Origin: DASZCR01 sp035942915
Lineage (GTDB): Bacteria > Acidobacteriota > Blastocatellia > Pyrinomonadales > Pyrinomonadaceae
Length of the DNA stretch: 13,467 nucleotides
Reading direction: 5' to 3'
Assembly (NCBI GenBank): GCA_035942915.1
Contig: DASZCR010000212.1
Span: 1 to 13,467 of the forward strand
Part shown: piece after piece, positions 11,779 through 13,467 of the stretch
Layout of the letters: each line of letters begins with the position of its first letter
How positions within the stretch are numbered: position 1 is the stretch's first letter
Made by a program: the position numbers and the translations under genes
The notes under the pieces: generated by a model
Database searches by the model: none
Told to the model about the DNA's origin: nothing
Seen by the model: only the letters and a program-made list of their open reading frames with translations

Positions 11779-12510
11779 ATGTCTACGCAACAGCAGCCCT
11801 ATCCTCCGACCTTCAACCGCATCATCAACGCATTATCACGCTCGGAATACGAACGCCTCATCCCCGATTTAGAACCCATTAATCTGTCGCGCGGCGAGAT
11901 TCTCTATCAACCCGAAGAAGCTATCACACACGTCTATTTCCCGAATCACGGCACAGTCTCTATCGTGTCCACTTTCGAAGACGGCGGGAGCGTCGAGGTC
12001 GGCATGGTGGGCAACGAGGGGATGTTCGGCGTCTGCGTCTTTCTCGGCACCATCAGCACGCCGCTGCTCGCACAAGTGCAAATTGAGGGCGACGGCTTTC
12101 GGATGCAGACGGAGGCACTCAAGCGGGAATTTAACAAGGCCGGACTGCTCCACGACTTGCTGCTGCGCTACACGCAAGCCTTCATCACGCAGATAGCTCT
12201 GACGGCTGCCTGCAACAACACCCATTCGGTTGACCGGCGGCTGGCGAAGTGGCTGCTGATGTGTCAGGACAGGGCGCACTCGAAGCAGTTGGGGCTGACG
12301 CATGAGTTCATGGCGCAGATGTTAGGCATCCGGCGCGCGGGAGTGACAGAAGCTGCGGCTCTCCTCAGGGCGGCGGGAGTGATTACTTACAACCGGGGGC
12401 AGGTGACCATCACCGACCGTGCGGGCTTAGAGAGGGCGACTTGCGAATGTTACCCGATGATGAAGAACGAGTTCACACGCTTGGTCAGCCGAAATGGTCA
12501 CGCACATTGA
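11779..12510 (+). CDS. Crp/Fnr family transcriptional regulator
   Basis: 243 residues. The N-terminal half is a cNMP-binding-type beta barrel (about 30-130: LSRGEILYQPEEAITHVYFP, then GSVEVGMVGNEGMFGVCVFL). A dimerisation helix (about 118-145) and a winged helix-turn-helix (about 150-215) follow, with LTHEFMAQMLGIRRAGVTEA as the DNA-binding helices and RGQVTITDRAGLE as the wing and end. Typical cAMP-contact residues are not obvious and no Fe-S Cys cluster pattern stands out, so the ligand is unknown. The C-terminal CECY motif is common in this subfamily. The start at 11779 has AGAAAGG six bases before it; the frame extends upstream to 11614 but through the promoter. It is divergent from the pseudo-receiver gene. 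Confidence 0.92.
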   Translation: MSTQQQPYPPTFNRIINALSRSEYERLIPDLEPINLSRGEILYQPEEAITHVYFPNHGTVSIVSTFEDGGSVEVGMVGNEGMFGVCVFLGTISTPLLAQVQIEGDGFRMQTEALKREFNKAGLLHDLLLRYTQAFITQIALTAACNNTHSVDRRLAKWLLMCQDRAHSKQLGLTHEFMAQMLGIRRAGVTEAAALLRAAGVITYNRGQVTITDRAGLERATCECYPMMKNEFTRLVSRNGHAH

Positions 12511-12597
12511 AAGAGAAAGCTGCTCGCAGCGTTTATGTGTCTGGCGCGGGATTAGTCCTCGTTACCTCAATTCAAATCAGGATACTACCCAACAGTT

Positions 12598-13467
12598 TCA
12601 TTCAGGGCGCGGCGCGCGTTCCTGCGCGGAGACTTCGCGCGTCTCCGCATCGGGCGACGGCGTGCAGTAAGAATTGACGCGGTTGCGCCCCATGTGTTTG
12701 GCGCGATAGAGCGCCGTGTCGGCCATCTCGACCAACTCGATAGGGTCGCGCGCGTCTTCGGGGAAGGAGGCGACGCCGATGCTGATGGTGATGCGCAAAG
12801 TCTGCTCCGTGTCGGAGAAGACGCCGCGACGCGTGGCCGGAAAGACGTGCGACTCGACGGCCGCGCGGACGCGCTCGGCAGCAATCAGCCCTTGCATACA
12901 GTCGGCGTTCAGAAGAAAGGCCGCGAACTCCTCGCCGCCGAAGCGCGCGGCCACGTCTCCGGCGCGCAGCGCACGCATGATGAGCGAGCCGACGGTCTCG
13001 ATGGTTTGGCTGCCGACGAGATGACCGTATTGGTCGTTGACCTCCTTGAAGTGGTCTAAGTCCATCATCAGGACGCAGAAGGGGCGCGCCTCGGTCTCTG
13101 CGCGTGCGGCCTCGCGGCGCAGTTCGGAGAAGAAGGACTTGCTGGTGAGCAGTCCGGTCAACTCGTCGTGCGCGAGCAAGCGATGAATCTGTCGTTGAAA
13201 CTCGCGGTCGATGTCGTCGAGCAGGTCGAAGCGCATGAGGTGCTCGCCGATGAGGATTTTGTCGCCGTCTTGCAGTAAGGCCGAATCGACGCGCAGGCCG
13301 TTGACGATAGTTCCGTTGGTCGAGCCGAGGTCGTTGATGTGATAGCGCGGCTCGCCGGTCGCGGGGTCGCGTGTGGTCGTGATGCGCGCATGCAGGCGCG
13401 AGGCGCGCGCGTCGTTGACGCGCACGTCGGCTTCGAGCGCGCGCCCCAAGATCACCTCGTCGCGCTC
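12598..13467 (-). CDS. FHA-GGDEF protein, diguanylate cyclase (5' end missing)
   Basis: The frame runs off the right edge; 289 residues are present. They begin inside an FHA domain (ERDEVILGRALEADVRVNDA, SRLHARI, then INDLGSTNGTIVNG), a phosphothreonine-peptide reader. A linker helix and a full GGDEF domain follow: HDELTGLLTSKSFF, LMMDLDHFKEVNDQYGHLVG, the active-site loop RFGGEEF, and ITISIGVASFP with ADTALYRAKHMGRNRV. An RxxD product-inhibition site (RAGD) stands five residues before GGEEF. Active-site and inhibition residues are intact, so it should make cyclic di-GMP under phospho-signal control and feedback inhibition. A GTG at 13455 could be mistaken for the start, but it lies inside the FHA domain. 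It converges on the Crp/Fnr gene with an 87-base gap in which I see no clear terminator. Confidence 0.93.
   Translation of the reverse strand, partial: ERDEVILGRALEADVRVNDARASRLHARITTTRDPATGEPRYHINDLGSTNGTIVNGLRVDSALLQDGDKILIGEHLMRFDLLDDIDREFQRQIHRLLAHDELTGLLTSKSFFSELRREAARAETEARPFCVLMMDLDHFKEVNDQYGHLVGSQTIETVGSLIMRALRAGDVAARFGGEEFAAFLLNADCMQGLIAAERVRAAVESHVFPATRRGVFSDTEQTLRITISIGVASFPEDARDPIELVEMADTALYRAKHMGRNRVNSYCTPSPDAETREVSAQERAPRPE

Noticed and set aside
12527..12542. GCTGC-TC-GCAGC hairpin after the Crp/Fnr gene as terminator
   Set aside because: Loop of two bases and only a short GTTTATG tail; too weak to call.

Overview
The window is GC-rich bacterial chromosome, tightly packed and mostly minus-strand, with no tRNA, rRNA, transposase, integrase or CRISPR array. 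Gene content (PilN/PilO/PilP-like type IV pilus or type II secretion assembly proteins, a FHA-GGDEF protein, a Crp/Fnr regulator of the 'RRAGVTEAA' type, a DUF3291 protein, several GTG starts) points to a Gram-negative soil-type bacterium. My best guess is Acidobacteriota, class Blastocatellia; this is inference from recognition of protein families, not from a marker gene.

Left part (1-2502): the N-terminus of a minus-strand protein resembling RelA/SpoT-domain proteins leaves the window at base 1. Divergent from it is a plus-strand pair, a NADPH-dependent FMN reductase and a DUF3291 protein 8 bases later. A probable frameshifted gene remnant follows, then a small minus-strand zinc-ribbon protein, then two tandem plus-strand micro-lipoproteins with the same Cys26/Cys32 layout.

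Middle (2530-5436): the translational GTPase typA/bipA and the tRNA wobble methyltransferase trmL, both minus. Upstream of trmL is an independent minus-strand unit with a consensus -35 promoter, structured leader, a 39-residue Gly/Ser/Lys-only repeat protein and its own intrinsic terminator.

Pilus region (5520-8619, minus): pilN, pilO-like, a fused IPT/TIG plus PilP/GspC-like protein, and an atypical pseudopilin lacking Glu5. They lie 29 and 55 bases apart and finally overlap by 14 bases, so they look like one operon for an inner-membrane assembly platform. PilM is missing upstream and PilQ is missing downstream. Upstream is a non-coding stretch ending in a cluster of 7/14-bp direct and inverted repeats.

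Secreted-protein operon (8937-10992, minus): three consecutive genes of unknown function, each with a signal peptide. The first two overlap in a GTGA junction, the second and third seem to share a core, and the third carries 21-residue tandem repeats.

Right part (11113-13467): a degenerate pseudo-receiver protein (minus) is divergent from a Crp/Fnr regulator (plus). The shared intergenic region holds two tandem palindromes TGTCC-N5-GGAC spaced 22 bp centre to centre, an attractive operator. A convergent FHA-GGDEF diguanylate cyclase runs off the right edge.
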